This document shows positions 19,343 through 29,228 of a stretch of 64,000 bases of DNA, piece after piece. The stretch is from positions 3,843,501 through 3,907,500 of the forward strand of contig NZ_CP058349.1 of the NCBI RefSeq assembly GCF_013395055.1. The letters are read 5' to 3'. This DNA is from Pseudomonas sp. ABC1 (GTDB lineage Bacteria; Pseudomonadota; Gammaproteobacteria; Pseudomonadales; Pseudomonadaceae). Every line of letters begins with the position of its first letter. Position 1 is the stretch's first letter. Made by a program: the position numbers and the translations under genes. Below the pieces are notes generated by a model, which saw only the letters and a program-made list of their open reading frames with translations, was not told where the DNA came from and did no database searches.

Positions 19343-22045
19343 TTATATTTCGATGCTGCTGGGGGAGGGCTGTTGGGTATTTTCCTGGGTCAGTTGCTCG
19401 ACCAGCGCATGCTGCAGGCGCGTGCAGAGCTGCGGATCGGACAGCGGCTGGTTGTCTTCCGTGGTCACGAAGAAGACGTCCTCGACCCGCTCCCCCAGCG
19501 TGGCGATCTTGGCGTTCTGCACGCTGAGGTCGAAATCCAGGAACAGCTGGCCGATCCGGGCCAGCAGGCCGGGGCGGTCCGGGGCGATGATCTCGATGAT
19601 GGTCTGCGAGCGCTGGGCATCGTTGTGGATGGTGACCAGCGGCGCGAAGGCGAAGTGCTTGAGCTGGCGCGGTACCCGGCGCTTGATGATGGTCAGGTAC
19701 TCGTCCGGGTTGCGCAACGCGTCGATCAGGCCCTGGCGGATTTCCCGGATGCGCTGCGGGTTGTTGCCGATGGGCGAGCCGTCGGCCTCCAGCACGATAT
19801 AGGTGTCCAGGGTGAAATGGCTGCCCGAGGTGATGATGCGGGCGTCATGGATGTTCAGGTTCAACTGGTCCATGGCGGCCACGGTCACGGCGAAGAAGTC
19901 GTGCTGGTCCGGTGCGTAGATGAATATCTGCGTACCGCCCTCGAATTCACGCTGAGTGGTTTCCTTGATCAGCACCAGCGGCTCGCCGTGGCCTGGGTGC
20001 TCGATGATCGCTTCGGTGTGCCAGGCGATGTCGGTGGCGGTGTGGCGGAGGAAGTAGTCCTCGCCCAGGTGCGACCATAGCTCTTCCGCGTCGTCCGGGT
20101 CGGTGCCGTTGCGCACCAGGTCGTCGATGGCGGCGCGCTGGGTCTGGCGGATCTGTTCTTCCCGCTCCAGCGGATTCTCCAGGCCGCGCTTGAGGGCGCG
20201 CTTGGTCTCCGTGTAGAGCTGGCGCAGCAGGCTGGCACGCCAGGAGTTCCACAGGGTCGGGTTGGTCGCGTTGATATCGGCCACGGTCAGCACGTACAGG
20301 TAGTCCAGCCGCGTTTCGTCGCCGACCAGTTGCGCGAAGTCGTTGATCACTTGCGGATCCGACAGGTCCTTGCGCTGCGCGGTGGTGGACATGTGCAGGT
20401 GGTGCTCTACCAGCCAGACCACCAGCCGGGTGTCCCAGGCCGGCAACTTGTGGCGCTCGCAGAAGTTCTGCGCGTCTATCGCGCCCAGCTCCGAGTGATC
20501 GCCGCCACGACCCTTGGCGATGTCGTGGTACAGCCCGGCGAGGTAGATCAGCTCGGGCTTGGGCAGGCGTCCGACCAGCTTGCTGGCCAAGGGGTACTTC
20601 TCAGCGACACCCGGCTTGCTGAGCTTGCGCAGGTACTTGATGACATTCAGGGTGTGGGCGTCGACGGTGTAGATATGGAACAGGTCGTGCTGCATCTGCC
20701 CAACGATATGGCCGAACTCCGGCAGATAGCGGCCGAGGATGCCGTAGCGGTTCATGCGGCGCAGGTTGCGGTGGATGCCTTCCTTGCACTTGAACAGTTC
20801 GATGAACAGGCTGGTGTTGCGGATATCTCTGCGGAAGGCATCGTCGATCAGGTAGCGGTTGTCGCGCAGCAGGCGGATGGTGTCTGAGCGAACGCCTTCG
20901 ATTTCCGGATGCTGGGCGAGCAGCACGAAGATTTCCAGCAATGCGAAAGGCGCACGCTGGAATACCGTCGGGCTGCTCACTTCCAGATAGCCATCGCGCA
21001 ACAGGAAGCGGCTGTTGATCGGCGTGGCCGGGGCGGCGTCCACCTGGCGCAGGATCACTTCGGCAAAGTGCTGGACTACCAGGTCGTTCAGTTCCGCGAC
21101 GCTCATCACCACGCGGTAGTACTTCTGCATGAAGCGCTCGATGGCCAGCTTGGCATCGTTGTCTTCATAGCCGAGCAGGGCCGCGAGGCTGCGCTGGTGA
21201 TCGAACAGCAGGCGGTCCTCGGCGCGGCCGGCCAGCATGTGCAGGCCGTAGCGAACCTTCCAGAGGAATTCCTGGGCGGATGTGAGCAGGGAGTTCTCCA
21301 CTTCCGTGAGGAAGCCCTGGTCGACCATTGCCCACAGGTTGAGGGTGCCGAACTCACGCCGGGCGATCCAGAGGATGGTCTGGATGTCGCGCAGTCCACC
21401 GGGCGAGCCCTTTACGTTGGGCTCCAGGTTGTACTCGGTGTTGTTGTACTTCGAATGGCGCGCGCGTTGTTCATCGCGTTTGGCCAGGAAGAACTCGGTG
21501 CTGGACCACATGCGGTCGCTGCCGGTGACTTCGATCATCCGCTGGCGCAGGTGCTCGGGGCCCGCGATGGTGCGGCTTTCCATCATGTTGGTGATGACGG
21601 TGAGATCGGCCCGCGCCTGTTCGGCGCATTCCTCGACCGAGCGGACGCTCTGGCCGACTTCGAGGCCGATGTCCCAGAGCAGGGTCAGGAAGCCTTCGAT
21701 CGAGGGGCGCAGGCGCTCGTGCTGGTCGCTGCCGAGCAGGACCAGCAGGTCGATGTCGGAGTAGGGGTGAAGCTCGCCACGGCCGTAGCCGCCGACTGCG
21801 ATCAGGGAGATCTCGGCATCCTGGGGCCAGGCGAAACGGTTCCAGGCGGCGCGCAGGATCTGGTCGATGAACCAGGCGCGGTCTTCGACCAGGCGGCGGA
21901 TTTCATAGCCGCTGCGAAAGCGCTGGTCGAGGGTTTCCCGGGCGTGCTGGATGACCCGCTTGAAGGCGTTTATCGGACTGCTCTTGAGCGACAGGTCGGC
22001 CTGGAACTGGCCTGGGTCGAACAGCTCTGGGTCTACCTGTGGCAT
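19343..22045 (-). CDS. glnD: PII uridylyltransferase/uridylyl-removing enzyme GlnD
   Basis: GlnD senses glutamine and uridylylates or de-uridylylates PII (GlnB/GlnK), thereby controlling glutamine synthetase and NtrC-dependent nitrogen genes. The 900-residue protein has the full domain order. The nucleotidyltransferase domain has [20 protein letters not shown], with the metal-binding Asp pair. The central HD domain ([18 protein letters not shown]) is responsible for the UR activity. The C-terminus has two ACT domains ([31 protein letters not shown] is in the second). It lies 17 bases downstream of map on the same strand, as is usual in Pseudomonas, so the two are probably cotranscribed. Confidence 0.97.
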   Translation of the reverse strand: MPQVDPELFDPGQFQADLSLKSSPINAFKRVIQHARETLDQRFRSGYEIRRLVEDRAWFIDQILRAAWNRFAWPQDAEISLIAVGGYGRGELHPYSDIDLLVLLGSDQHERLRPSIEGFLTLLWDIGLEVGQSVRSVEECAEQARADLTVITNMMESRTIAGPEHLRQRMIEVTGSDRMWSSTEFFLAKRDEQRARHSKYNNTEYNLEPNVKGSPGGLRDIQTILWIARREFGTLNLWAMVDQGFLTEVENSLLTSAQEFLWKVRYGLHMLAGRAEDRLLFDHQRSLAALLGYEDNDAKLAIERFMQKYYRVVMSVAELNDLVVQHFAEVILRQVDAAPATPINSRFLLRDGYLEVSSPTVFQRAPFALLEIFVLLAQHPEIEGVRSDTIRLLRDNRYLIDDAFRRDIRNTSLFIELFKCKEGIHRNLRRMNRYGILGRYLPEFGHIVGQMQHDLFHIYTVDAHTLNVIKYLRKLSKPGVAEKYPLASKLVGRLPKPELIYLAGLYHDIAKGRGGDHSELGAIDAQNFCERHKLPAWDTRLVVWLVEHHLHMSTTAQRKDLSDPQVINDFAQLVGDETRLDYLYVLTVADINATNPTLWNSWRASLLRQLYTETKRALKRGLENPLEREEQIRQTQRAAIDDLVRNGTDPDDAEELWSHLGEDYFLRHTATDIAWHTEAIIEHPGHGEPLVLIKETTQREFEGGTQIFIYAPDQHDFFAVTVAAMDQLNLNIHDARIITSGSHFTLDTYIVLEADGSPIGNNPQRIREIRQGLIDALRNPDEYLTIIKRRVPRQLKHFAFAPLVTIHNDAQRSQTIIEIIAPDRPGLLARIGQLFLDFDLSVQNAKIATLGERVEDVFFVTTEDNQPLSDPQLCTRLQHALVEQLTQENTQQPSPSSIEI

Positions 22046-22062
22046 CGTCGCGTCTCCGTCAT

Positions 22063-22845
22063 TCAGGCCGATGTGCGCGGGATGGTGTCATCTTTGCGCA
22101 GGGTGAAGATTTCGTAGCCGTCCGCCGTGACTACCAGCGTGTGCTCCCACTGGGCAGACAGCTTGCGGTCCTTGGTAATGGCTGTCCAGCCGTCGCCCAG
22201 GGTGCGGGTCTCGTAGCGGCCCTGGTTGAGCATCGGCTCGATGGTGAAGGTCATGCCTTCTTTGAGCTCCAGGCCGGTTCCCGCGCGACCGTAGTGAAGC
22301 ACCTGCGGTTCTTCGTGGAAGACCTTGCCGATACCGTGCCCACAGTAGTCACGCACGACCGAGAAGCCGTTTTTCTCGGCGTGCTTCTGGATCACTTCGC
22401 CGATGTCGCCCAGGCGCGCGCCGGGACGGACGACCTCGATGCCTTTATAGAGGCATTCCTGGGTTACCTGGCACAGGCGCTGTGCCCATTCCGGGGTGTT
22501 GCCGACCAGGAACATGCGGCTGGTGTCGCCGTGGTAGCCATCCTTGATCACAGTGATGTCGATATTGAGGATATCGCCATCCTTGAGCGGCTTGTCGTTC
22601 GGAATGCCGTGGCACACCACGTGGTTGATGGAGGTGCAGATCGACTTGGGATAGCCCTTGTAGTTGAGCGGCGCGGGAATGGCCTGCTGCACGTTGACGA
22701 TGTAGTCATGACAGAGGCGGTCCAGCTCTTCGGTGGTGACGCCGGGTCTGACATGCTCTTCGATCATCTCCAGCACATCGGCGGCCAGGCGGCCTGCGAC
22801 GCGCATTTTTTCGATATCTTCGGGCGTCTTGATACTGACGGACAT
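22063..22845 (-). CDS. map: Type I methionine aminopeptidase
   Basis: Map removes the initiator methionine from nascent proteins. The 260-residue protein belongs to the pita-bread (MAP type Ia) family. Metal and active-site residues appear in [34 protein letters not shown] (the two Asp ligands), [14 protein letters not shown] (His) and [11 protein letters not shown] (Glu), with the last Glu in [10 protein letters not shown]. The ATG at 22845 is preferred; a TTG two codons upstream is in frame. It is divergent from rpsB across the 266-base region that carries the rpsB promoter and leader, the standard arrangement in gammaproteobacteria. Confidence 0.96.
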   Translation of the reverse strand: MSVSIKTPEDIEKMRVAGRLAADVLEMIEEHVRPGVTTEELDRLCHDYIVNVQQAIPAPLNYKGYPKSICTSINHVVCHGIPNDKPLKDGDILNIDITVIKDGYHGDTSRMFLVGNTPEWAQRLCQVTQECLYKGIEVVRPGARLGDIGEVIQKHAEKNGFSVVRDYCGHGIGKVFHEEPQVLHYGRAGTGLELKEGMTFTIEPMLNQGRYETRTLGDGWTAITKDRKLSAQWEHTLVVTADGYEIFTLRKDDTIPRTSA

Positions 22846-22974
22846 TTGCAACTCTCAGGCGAAAACGGAAAAACGCCATGTTACCAGCATCGAAATGATC
22901 AAGGCCTATAAATGCTGCATCGCTCTGTAGCGACGTCTGCATGAGTCAACGGCCTGTAGCGTGTGGTGTGTTTC

Positions 22975-22986
22975 TATGGTATAAAA
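22975..22986 (+). promoter_or_regulatory. rpsB-tsf promoter (extended -10)
   Basis: TATGGTATAAAA is an extended -10 element very like the conserved one of gammaproteobacterial rpsB promoters. It is followed immediately by the GC-rich stretch CGCGCCGC, the kind of discriminator linked to stringent control of ribosomal genes. No good -35 is visible, which fits an extended -10 promoter. Transcription should start near 22993. Confidence 0.7.
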
Positions 22987-22992
22987 CGCGCC

Positions 22993-23117
22993 GCTTTGTG
23001 GGGGTAACCCCTCGAAGCCCTAACCCACACACGTATCGACACGGTTTTCTGGGTGCCTGCAAAGGTTGAAAATCGGGATGCGTGGAGGCCTAACCCGACT
23101 TATATCAAGGAACTATC
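22993..23117 (+). promoter_or_regulatory. rpsB 5' leader, candidate S2 autoregulatory RNA
   Basis: The ~125-nt untranslated leader can fold two hairpins. One has TGTGGG (22997-23002) pairing with CCCACA (23024-23029) and encloses GGGGTAACCCC. The other has TCGGG (23073-23077) pairing with CCCGA (23094-23098). Both right-hand arms contain a repeated CCTAACCC (in 23017-23027 and 23088-23098). S2 is known to repress rpsB-tsf through its leader in enterics; that this leader works the same way is inferred. AAGGA precedes the rpsB ATG. Confidence 0.55.
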
Positions 23118-23855
23118 ATGTCCCAAGTCACTATGCGCGATATGCTGAAGGCCGGTGTGCACTTCGGCCACCAGACCCGTTACTGGAACCCGAAAATGGG
23201 CAAGTACATTTTCGGTGCGCGCAACAAGATCCACATCATCAACCTGGAAAAGACCCTGCCGCTGTTCAATGAAGCCCTGACCTTCATCGAGAAGCTGGCC
23301 GCAGGCAAGAACAAGATTCTGTTCGTCGGCACCAAGCGTTCCGCTGGCAAGATCGTCCGCGAAGAAGCTGCTCGCAGCGGCTCGCCTTTCGTCGATCACC
23401 GCTGGTTGGGCGGCATGCTGACCAACTACAAGACCATTCGTGCGTCGATCAAGCGCCTGCGTGATCTGGAAGTGCAGTCCCAGGACGGTACCTTCGACAA
23501 ACTGACCAAGAAAGAAGCCCTGATGCGTAGCCGCGACCTCGAGAAGCTCGAGCGCAGCCTGGGTGGTATCAAGGACATGGGCGGCCTGCCGGATGCCCTG
23601 TTCGTGGTCGACGTCGAGCATGAGCGCATCGCCATCACCGAAGCCAACAAGCTGGGTATCCCGGTCATCGGTATCGTCGATACCAACAGCAGCCCTGAGG
23701 GTGTCGATTTCGTCATCCCGGGTAACGACGACGCCATTCGCGCCGTTCAGCTGTATCTGGGTGCCGCTGCTGACGCCGTGCTGCGTGGCCGTCAGAATGC
23801 TGGCGCTGGCAACGACTTCGTGGAAGAAGTGGCCCCTGAGGCTGCTGCAGGCTGA
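23118..23855 (+). CDS. rpsB: 30S ribosomal protein S2
   Basis: This 245-residue small-subunit protein S2, required for S1 binding and translation initiation, begins [27 protein letters not shown], the S2 signature 1. It contains the second signature at about residues 157-181 ([29 protein letters not shown]). Codon use is strongly biased, as expected for an abundant protein. It is the first gene of rpsB-tsf, with a dedicated promoter and leader. A terminator-like hairpin at 23890 lies before tsf, which may lower downstream expression relative to rpsB. Confidence 0.98.
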   Translation: MSQVTMRDMLKAGVHFGHQTRYWNPKMGKYIFGARNKIHIINLEKTLPLFNEALTFIEKLAAGKNKILFVGTKRSAGKIVREEAARSGSPFVDHRWLGGMLTNYKTIRASIKRLRDLEVQSQDGTFDKLTKKEALMRSRDLEKLERSLGGIKDMGGLPDALFVVDVEHERIAITEANKLGIPVIGIVDTNSSPEGVDFVIPGNDDAIRAVQLYLGAAADAVLRGRQNAGAGNDFVEEVAPEAAAG

Positions 23856-23889
23856 TCCGGCTGACCGCATAGCTGTTACCCGGTGAACG

Positions 23890-23913
23890 AAAAGGGGGCT
23901 AGGCCCCCTTTTT
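23890..23913 (+). terminator. Terminator/attenuator between rpsB and tsf
   Basis: The stem AAAAGGGGGC / GCCCCCTTTT with a 3-base loop is followed by T residues. It lies 35 bases after the rpsB stop and 60 before tsf. Since the two genes are normally cotranscribed, it likely acts as a partial terminator. Confidence 0.8.
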
Positions 23914-23973
23914 GCCACTCAAGAATCGAGCGCCCGTACTGGCGGGTGAGACTTAGCGAGAGGAATTTTCAAA

Positions 23974-24837
23974 ATGGCAGAGATTACAGCAGCCCTGGTC
24001 AAAGAACTGCGTGAGCGTACCGGCCAAGGCATGATGGAGTGCAAGAAGGCGCTGGTTGCCGCTGGTGGCGACATCGAGAAAGCCATTGACGACATGCGTG
24101 CCTCCGGTGCCATCAAGGCCGCCAAGAAAGCTGGCAACATCGCTGCCGAAGGTGCCATCGCTGTGCGTGTCGAAGGTGGTCGCGGCCTGATCATCGAAGT
24201 CAACTCGCAGACCGACTTCCTGGCGCTGCAGGATGACTTCAAGGGCTTCGTCAAGGACAGCCTGAATGAAGCCTTCGAGCAGAAACTGACCGACGCCGCT
24301 CCGCTGATCGCTTCCCGTGAGTCCGCTCGCGAGGCGCTGGTCGCCAAGTGTGGCGAGAACGTCAACATCCGTCGCCTGGCGTCTGTCGAGGGTGACGTTG
24401 TCGGTTCTTACCTGCACGGTCATCGCATCGGTGTTCTGGTTGTCCTGAAAGGCGGCAACGAAGAACTGGCCAAGCACATCGCCATGCACGTCGCGGCTTC
24501 CAACCCTGCCGTGGTCTCGCCGGAGCAGGTTTCCGAAGATCTGGTTGCCAAGGAAAAGGAAATCTTCCTGCAGCTCAATGCCGACAAGATCGCCGGCAAG
24601 CCGGAGAACATCGTCGAGAACATGATCAAGGGCCGTATCGCCAAGTTCCTGGCCGAAGCCAGCCTGGTCGAGCAAGCCTTCGTCATGGACCCGGAAGTCA
24701 AGGTCGGTGCCCTGGCCAAGAAAGCCGGTGCTGAAATCGTTTCCTTCACCCGCTTCGAAGTGGGCGAGGGCATCGAGAAGGCCGAGTCCGACTTCGCTGC
24801 CGAAGTGGCTGCACAGGTCGCCGCTGCCAAGCAGTAA
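23974..24837 (+). CDS. tsf: Elongation factor Ts
   Basis: EF-Ts is the guanine nucleotide exchange factor for EF-Tu. The 287-residue protein has the N-terminal UBA-like domain ([27 protein letters not shown], with signature 1), the core segment [21 protein letters not shown] (signature 2, containing the TDF that contacts EF-Tu), and the C-terminal dimerisation subdomains. A Shine-Dalgarno GAGAGGAA precedes the ATG. Codon bias is high. It is followed by a terminator-like hairpin at 24861, then pyrH. Confidence 0.98.
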   Translation: MAEITAALVKELRERTGQGMMECKKALVAAGGDIEKAIDDMRASGAIKAAKKAGNIAAEGAIAVRVEGGRGLIIEVNSQTDFLALQDDFKGFVKDSLNEAFEQKLTDAAPLIASRESAREALVAKCGENVNIRRLASVEGDVVGSYLHGHRIGVLVVLKGGNEELAKHIAMHVAASNPAVVSPEQVSEDLVAKEKEIFLQLNADKIAGKPENIVENMIKGRIAKFLAEASLVEQAFVMDPEVKVGALAKKAGAEIVSFTRFEVGEGIEKAESDFAAEVAAQVAAAKQ

Positions 24838-24860
24838 TCCGCGATTCGTGTGATGTTCCT

Positions 24861-24896
24861 CAAAGAGGCTGCCCGCTGATGCGTGCGGCCTCTTTG
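24861..24896 (+). terminator. Terminator downstream of tsf
   Basis: CAAAGAGGC pairs perfectly with GCCTCTTTG around an 18-base loop. It lies 24 bases after the tsf stop and probably ends the rpsB-tsf transcript. The 24897-25039 remainder should carry a promoter for pyrH-frr, which I could not identify. Confidence 0.7.
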
Positions 24897-25039
24897 TCAA
24901 ATGGATGGCTGGAATCCGTTTTTTGCCGCTGCTCGGTTCGCAGTGCGGCACCAAGTACGGGTTTCGTTGTCCAAGCGCAGATATTTTTACCAGACACAGC
25001 CTGTCCGAATTCACCTAACGCCGCAGGAGATACCCGCCA

Positions 25040-25783
25040 ATGGCTCAGCAGATGAGTGCACGCAACCCTCGCTACAAACGCATTCTGCTCAAACTGAGCG
25101 GTGAAGCGCTGATGGGGGCGGAAGATTTCGGTATCGACCCCAAGGTGCTGGACCGCATGGCCCTGGAAGTCGGGCAATTGGTCGGAATCGGCGTCGAGGT
25201 CGGACTGGTGATCGGCGGCGGTAATCTGTTCCGTGGCGCGGCGCTGTCCGCTGCCGGTATGGACCGCGTCACCGGCGACCACATGGGTATGCTGGCGACG
25301 GTGATGAATGCCCTGGCCATGCGTGACGCGCTTGAGCGTTCGAACATTCCAGCGCTGGTCATGTCGGCGATTTCCATGGTGGGTGTGACCGATCATTACG
25401 ACCGTCGCAAGGCCATGCGCCACCTGAAGACGGGGGAAGTGGTGATCTTCTCCGCCGGCACTGGCAACCCGTTCTTCACCACCGATTCGGCGGCTTGCCT
25501 GCGAGCCATCGAGATCGACGCCGATGTCGTGCTCAAGGCGACCAAGGTCGACGGCGTCTACACCGCGGATCCTTTCAAGGACCCGAATGCGGAGAAGTTC
25601 GACCAACTGACTTATGATGACGTGCTCGACCGTAAGCTCGGCGTCATGGACCTGACGGCCATCTGTCTGTGCCGCGACCATGACATGCCACTACGCGTTT
25701 TCAATATGAATAAGCCTGGCGCCCTGCTGAACATCGTGCTCGGTGGCGCTGAAGGCACCCTGATCGAGGAAGCCAACCAATGA
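25040..25783 (+). CDS. pyrH: UMP kinase
   Basis: PyrH phosphorylates UMP to UDP in pyrimidine nucleotide synthesis. It is hexameric, allosterically activated by GTP and inhibited by UTP. The 247-residue amino-acid-kinase-fold protein has [14 protein letters not shown] near the N-terminus, the UMP-binding [27 protein letters not shown], and the [13 protein letters not shown] loop typical of bacterial UMP kinase. Its 3' end overlaps the frr start by 4 bases (ATGA), so the two are translationally coupled, as is general in this gene pair. Confidence 0.97.
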   Translation: MAQQMSARNPRYKRILLKLSGEALMGAEDFGIDPKVLDRMALEVGQLVGIGVEVGLVIGGGNLFRGAALSAAGMDRVTGDHMGMLATVMNALAMRDALERSNIPALVMSAISMVGVTDHYDRRKAMRHLKTGEVVIFSAGTGNPFFTTDSAACLRAIEIDADVVLKATKVDGVYTADPFKDPNAEKFDQLTYDDVLDRKLGVMDLTAICLCRDHDMPLRVFNMNKPGALLNIVLGGAEGTLIEEANQ

Positions 25784-26337
25784 TCAACGAGATCAAGCAG
25801 GACGCGCAGGCGCGCATGGGCAAGACGCTGGAGTCCCTGGACCATGCCTTTGCCAAGATTCGTACTGGCCGGGCGCACCCCAGCATCCTGGATAGTGTGG
25901 TGGTCTCCTATTACGGCGCCGATACCCCGCTGCGCCAGGTGGCCAACGTGGTGGCCGAGGATTCCCGTACCCTGGCGCTGACCGTCTTCGACAAGAGCAT
26001 GATCCAGGCCGTCGAGAAGGCCATCATGACCTCCGACCTGGGGCTCAATCCCGCCACCGCCGGCACCACCATCCGTGTGCCGATGCCTGCCCTGACCGAG
26101 GAAACACGCAAAGGTTACACCAAGCAGGCCCGTGCCGAAGCCGAGCAGGCCCGTGTCGCCGTGCGCAACATCCGCCGCGATGCGTTGGCGCAACTCAAGG
26201 ACCTGGTCAAGGATAAGGAGATCAGCGAAGACGACGAGCGTCGTGGCCAGGACGATGTGCAGAAGATCACCGACAAGTTCATCGCACAGGTCGACAAGGC
26301 GCTGGAGACCAAGGAATCCGACCTCATGGCCGTTTGA
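25780..26337 (+). CDS. frr: Ribosome recycling factor
   Basis: RRF, together with EF-G, splits post-termination ribosomes. The 185-residue protein has the two-domain RRF layout. A long helical bundle starts [38 protein letters not shown] and resumes with [29 protein letters not shown] small beta domain (about residues 31-105) lies between these. The ATG overlaps the pyrH stop. A 66-base gap containing a short inverted repeat (GGCTCTGTCGCCAGAGCC, 26350-26367) separates it from uppS. Confidence 0.97.
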   Translation: MINEIKQDAQARMGKTLESLDHAFAKIRTGRAHPSILDSVVVSYYGADTPLRQVANVVAEDSRTLALTVFDKSMIQAVEKAIMTSDLGLNPATAGTTIRVPMPALTEETRKGYTKQARAEAEQARVAVRNIRRDALAQLKDLVKDKEISEDDERRGQDDVQKITDKFIAQVDKALETKESDLMAV

Positions 26338-26403
26338 TAGGTTCGAACTGGGCGGCTCTGTCGCCAGAGCCGCTCTTTTGTACCGTACGAGTGAGTCGTT
26401 TTC

Positions 26404-27165
26404 ATGGAAAAGCCAAGACCTGCCGCCACCCCTGATGTACCTCGCCATGTGGCGATCATCATGGATGGTAATAATCGCTGGGCGCGTCGGCGCCTGTTGC
26501 CTGGTGTGGCCGGGCACAAGGCTGGCGTGGATGCCGTGCGGGCGGTGATCGAAGTCTGTGCGCAGAAGGGAGTGGAAACCCTTACGCTGTTCGCCTTTTC
26601 CAGTGAGAACTGGCAGCGGCCTGCGGATGAGGTCAGTGCGTTGATGGAGCTGTTTCTGTCGGCGCTGCGTCGCGAAACGCGCAAACTCGATGAGAATGCC
26701 ATCAGCCTGAGAATCATCGGTGATCGCTCGCGCTTCCATCCGGAGCTGCAGGCGGCCATGCGCGAGGCCGAGGAGGCCACGGCGGGCAATGGGCGTTTCA
26801 TCCTGCAGATCGCTGCCAACTATGGCGGTCAGTGGGACATTCTGCAGGCGACCCAGCGACTGGCGGAAGAGGTGCGTACTGGTGCGCTGGCATCCGAGTC
26901 CATCGATGCGACCCTGTTCCAGTCCTACCTGGCGACGGGCGATATCCCGCCCCCTGACCTGTGCATTCGCACCGGTGGCGAGCGTCGGATCAGTAATTTC
27001 CTCCTATGGCAGCTGGCGTATGCCGAGCTGTATTTTTCCGACCTGTTCTGGCCTGACTTCAAGCATGAAGCCATGGGCAAGGCGCTTGCGGATTTCGCTG
27101 TGCGTCAGCGCCGCTTTGGCAAGACCAGTGAGCAGGTGGCGGCGCAGGCGAGAATGGAATGCTGA
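26404..27165 (+). CDS. uppS: Undecaprenyl diphosphate synthase
   Basis: UppS is the cis-prenyltransferase that adds eight isopentenyl units to farnesyl diphosphate, giving the C55 lipid carrier for cell-wall polymers. The 253-residue protein has HVAIIMDGNNRWARRR, with catalytic Asp21 and the phosphate-binding loop. It also has LTLFAFSSENWQRP, ANYGGQWDI, and the C-terminal PDLCIRTGGERRISNFLLWQ and FSDLFWPDF motifs. Its 3' end overlaps cdsA by 7 bases. It forms an isoprenoid and phospholipid group with cdsA, dxr and rseP downstream. Confidence 0.97.
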   Translation: MEKPRPAATPDVPRHVAIIMDGNNRWARRRLLPGVAGHKAGVDAVRAVIEVCAQKGVETLTLFAFSSENWQRPADEVSALMELFLSALRRETRKLDENAISLRIIGDRSRFHPELQAAMREAEEATAGNGRFILQIAANYGGQWDILQATQRLAEEVRTGALASESIDATLFQSYLATGDIPPPDLCIRTGGERRISNFLLWQLAYAELYFSDLFWPDFKHEAMGKALADFAVRQRRFGKTSEQVAAQARMEC

Positions 27166-27974
27166 AGCAACGAATCATTACGGCGGCGATCCTGCTGCCC
27201 CTGGCCCTTTGTGGCTTCTTTCTGTTGAGCGGACTGTCTTTTGCGCTGTTCATCGGCCTGGTGGTGACACTTGGCGCTTGGGAATGGGCGCGCCTGGCGG
27301 GTTATGAGGCGCAGACCGTGCGTCTCGGCTATGCCGCGCTGGTGGCCTTGGCGCTGGTGCTCCTCTATCACGTTCCTTTGCTGGCGCCCTGGGTCATGGC
27401 GGTGTCTCTGCTCTGGTGGTTGGCGGCGATTCTGCTGGTGTTCGGTTATCCGGGCAGTCAGCGTTTCTGGGGTGGGAAGGGCGGTAGCCTGATTATCGGG
27501 CTGCTGGTGCTGCTGCCTGCATGGCAGGGATTGCTGCTGCTCAAGCAGTGGTCCGACGCCGGCTGGCTGATCCTGGCGGTGATGCTGCTGGTCTGGGTGG
27601 CCGATATCGGCGCCTATTTCTCCGGCAAGGCGCTCGGGCGTCGCAAGTTGGCGCCTGCGGTCAGTCCGGGCAAGAGTTGGGAAGGCCTTCTGGGCGGGCT
27701 GCTCGCCAGCCTGCTGCTGTCCCTGGTGGTCCTCATCTATTGTGGTTGGCCGACTGCCCGAGTGCTGGCGGCGCTGCTGGTTGCCGCGATCGTGGTGCTG
27801 ATCTCCGTGGTGGGTGACCTGACCGAAAGCATGTTCAAGCGCAGTGCCGGTATCAAGGACAGCAGCCAGTTGCTGCCAGGCCATGGTGGTGTGATGGATC
27901 GCATCGACAGCCTGACGGCTGCCGTGCCTGTTTTCGTGGTGTTGTACTGGTTGCTGGAGCGTAGTGCCTGGTGA
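27159..27974 (+). CDS. cdsA: Phosphatidate cytidylyltransferase
   Basis: CdsA converts phosphatidic acid and CTP to CDP-diacylglycerol, the branch point for phospholipid synthesis. The 271-residue inner-membrane protein has about eight helices. The family signature lies near the C-terminus: [20 protein letters not shown] followed by GVMDRIDSL, containing the catalytic Asp residues. [30 protein letters not shown] is also conserved. The start overlaps uppS by 7 bases, and the stop overlaps the GTG start of dxr (GTGA). Confidence 0.96.
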   Translation: MLKQRIITAAILLPLALCGFFLLSGLSFALFIGLVVTLGAWEWARLAGYEAQTVRLGYAALVALALVLLYHVPLLAPWVMAVSLLWWLAAILLVFGYPGSQRFWGGKGGSLIIGLLVLLPAWQGLLLLKQWSDAGWLILAVMLLVWVADIGAYFSGKALGRRKLAPAVSPGKSWEGLLGGLLASLLLSLVVLIYCGWPTARVLAALLVAAIVVLISVVGDLTESMFKRSAGIKDSSQLLPGHGGVMDRIDSLTAAVPVFVVLYWLLERSAW

Positions 27975-29179
27975 ATGATCTTTCACGACGTGGGGGCGAA
28001 CGCCCGCTGCGGGTTACGGTTCTTGGCGCCACCGGTTCCATCGGTCTCAGTACGCTGGATGTCGTGGCGCGGCACCCGCAGCGCTATGAAGTCTTTGCCC
28101 TGACCGGGCATTCGCGTGTTCTCGATTTGCATGGGCTGTGTCTTCGCCATCGCCCCCGCTATGCGGTGGTGGGTGATGCGCGTGCCGCTGCCGATTTGCA
28201 GGGTCGATTGCGCGAAGATGGCTTGGCGACGCAGGTGCTGGTGGGCGAAGAAGGCCTGATCGAGGTGGCCGGGCATTCCGATGTGGATGTGGTCATGGCG
28301 GCCATCGTCGGCGCCGCCGGCCTGCGTCCCACGCTGGCGGCCGTGAATGCCTCGAAGCGTGTGTTGCTGGCCAACAAGGAAGCCTTGGTCATGTCCGGCG
28401 CCTTGTTCATGCAGGCGTTGCGCGACAGTTCCGCCACGCTGCTGCCCATCGACAGCGAGCACAATGCGATTTTCCAGTGCCTGCCTGGCGATTATTCCCG
28501 AGGGCTGTCGGTGGTTGGCGTGCGCCGCATCCTGCTGACGGCCTCGGGAGGGCCGTTCCGGGAAATGCCGCTGTCGGAGCTGGCCGGTGTCTCGCCTGCG
28601 CAGGCTTGCGCCCACCCGAACTGGTCAATGGGGCGCAAGATTTCCGTGGACTCGGCCAGCATGATGAACAAGGGACTGGAGTTGATCGAGGCCTGTTGGC
28701 TGTTCGATGCTCGTCCCGAGCAGGTCGAGGTGGTGATCCATCCACAGAGTGTCATCCACTCGATGGTGGATTATGTGGACGGCTCGGTCCTGGCGCAGTT
28801 GGGCAATCCCGACATGCGTACGCCGATTGCGCATGCGCTGGCGTGGCCGGAACGGGTCGACTCGGGTGTTTCGCCGCTTGACCTGCTGCAGATCGGGCGA
28901 CTGGATTTCCAGGCGCCCGATGACCGACGCTTCCCCTGTCTGCGGCTGGCCAGGGCAGCGGCCCAGGCGGGCGGTACGGCGCCGGCCATATTGAATGCCG
29001 CGAACGAGATTGCGGTGGAGGCGTTTCTCGCGGAGCGCATCCGTTTCACCCAGATCGCGGATATGATCGAGCATGTGCTGGAGTCCCTGCCGAGTGCGAG
29101 TGTCGGATGCCTCGACGATGTGTTCGATGCGGACGATCGGGCGCGTCGCCAGGCACGACACTGGCTTGAGCGCATCTGA
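27971..29179 (+). CDS. dxr: 1-deoxy-D-xylulose 5-phosphate reductoisomerase
   Basis: Dxr makes 2-C-methyl-D-erythritol 4-phosphate with NADPH, the committed step of the MEP isoprenoid pathway. The 402-residue protein has the NADPH-binding [17 protein letters not shown] near residue 15 and [12 protein letters not shown]. The metal and substrate residues lie in [14 protein letters not shown] and TASGGPFRE, and in [27 protein letters not shown]. The GTG start overlaps the cdsA stop. It uses the same pathway as ispD at 55779, and its product ultimately feeds uppS upstream in this operon. Confidence 0.97.
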   Translation: MNDLSRRGGERPLRVTVLGATGSIGLSTLDVVARHPQRYEVFALTGHSRVLDLHGLCLRHRPRYAVVGDARAAADLQGRLREDGLATQVLVGEEGLIEVAGHSDVDVVMAAIVGAAGLRPTLAAVNASKRVLLANKEALVMSGALFMQALRDSSATLLPIDSEHNAIFQCLPGDYSRGLSVVGVRRILLTASGGPFREMPLSELAGVSPAQACAHPNWSMGRKISVDSASMMNKGLELIEACWLFDARPEQVEVVIHPQSVIHSMVDYVDGSVLAQLGNPDMRTPIAHALAWPERVDSGVSPLDLLQIGRLDFQAPDDRRFPCLRLARAAAQAGGTAPAILNAANEIAVEAFLAERIRFTQIADMIEHVLESLPSASVGCLDDVFDADDRARRQARHWLERI

Positions 29180-29228
29180 TGCCAGGCAGCCAACCGGCGA
29201 CTTGAAGGTTTTCTGAGCGGAGAGTTCT

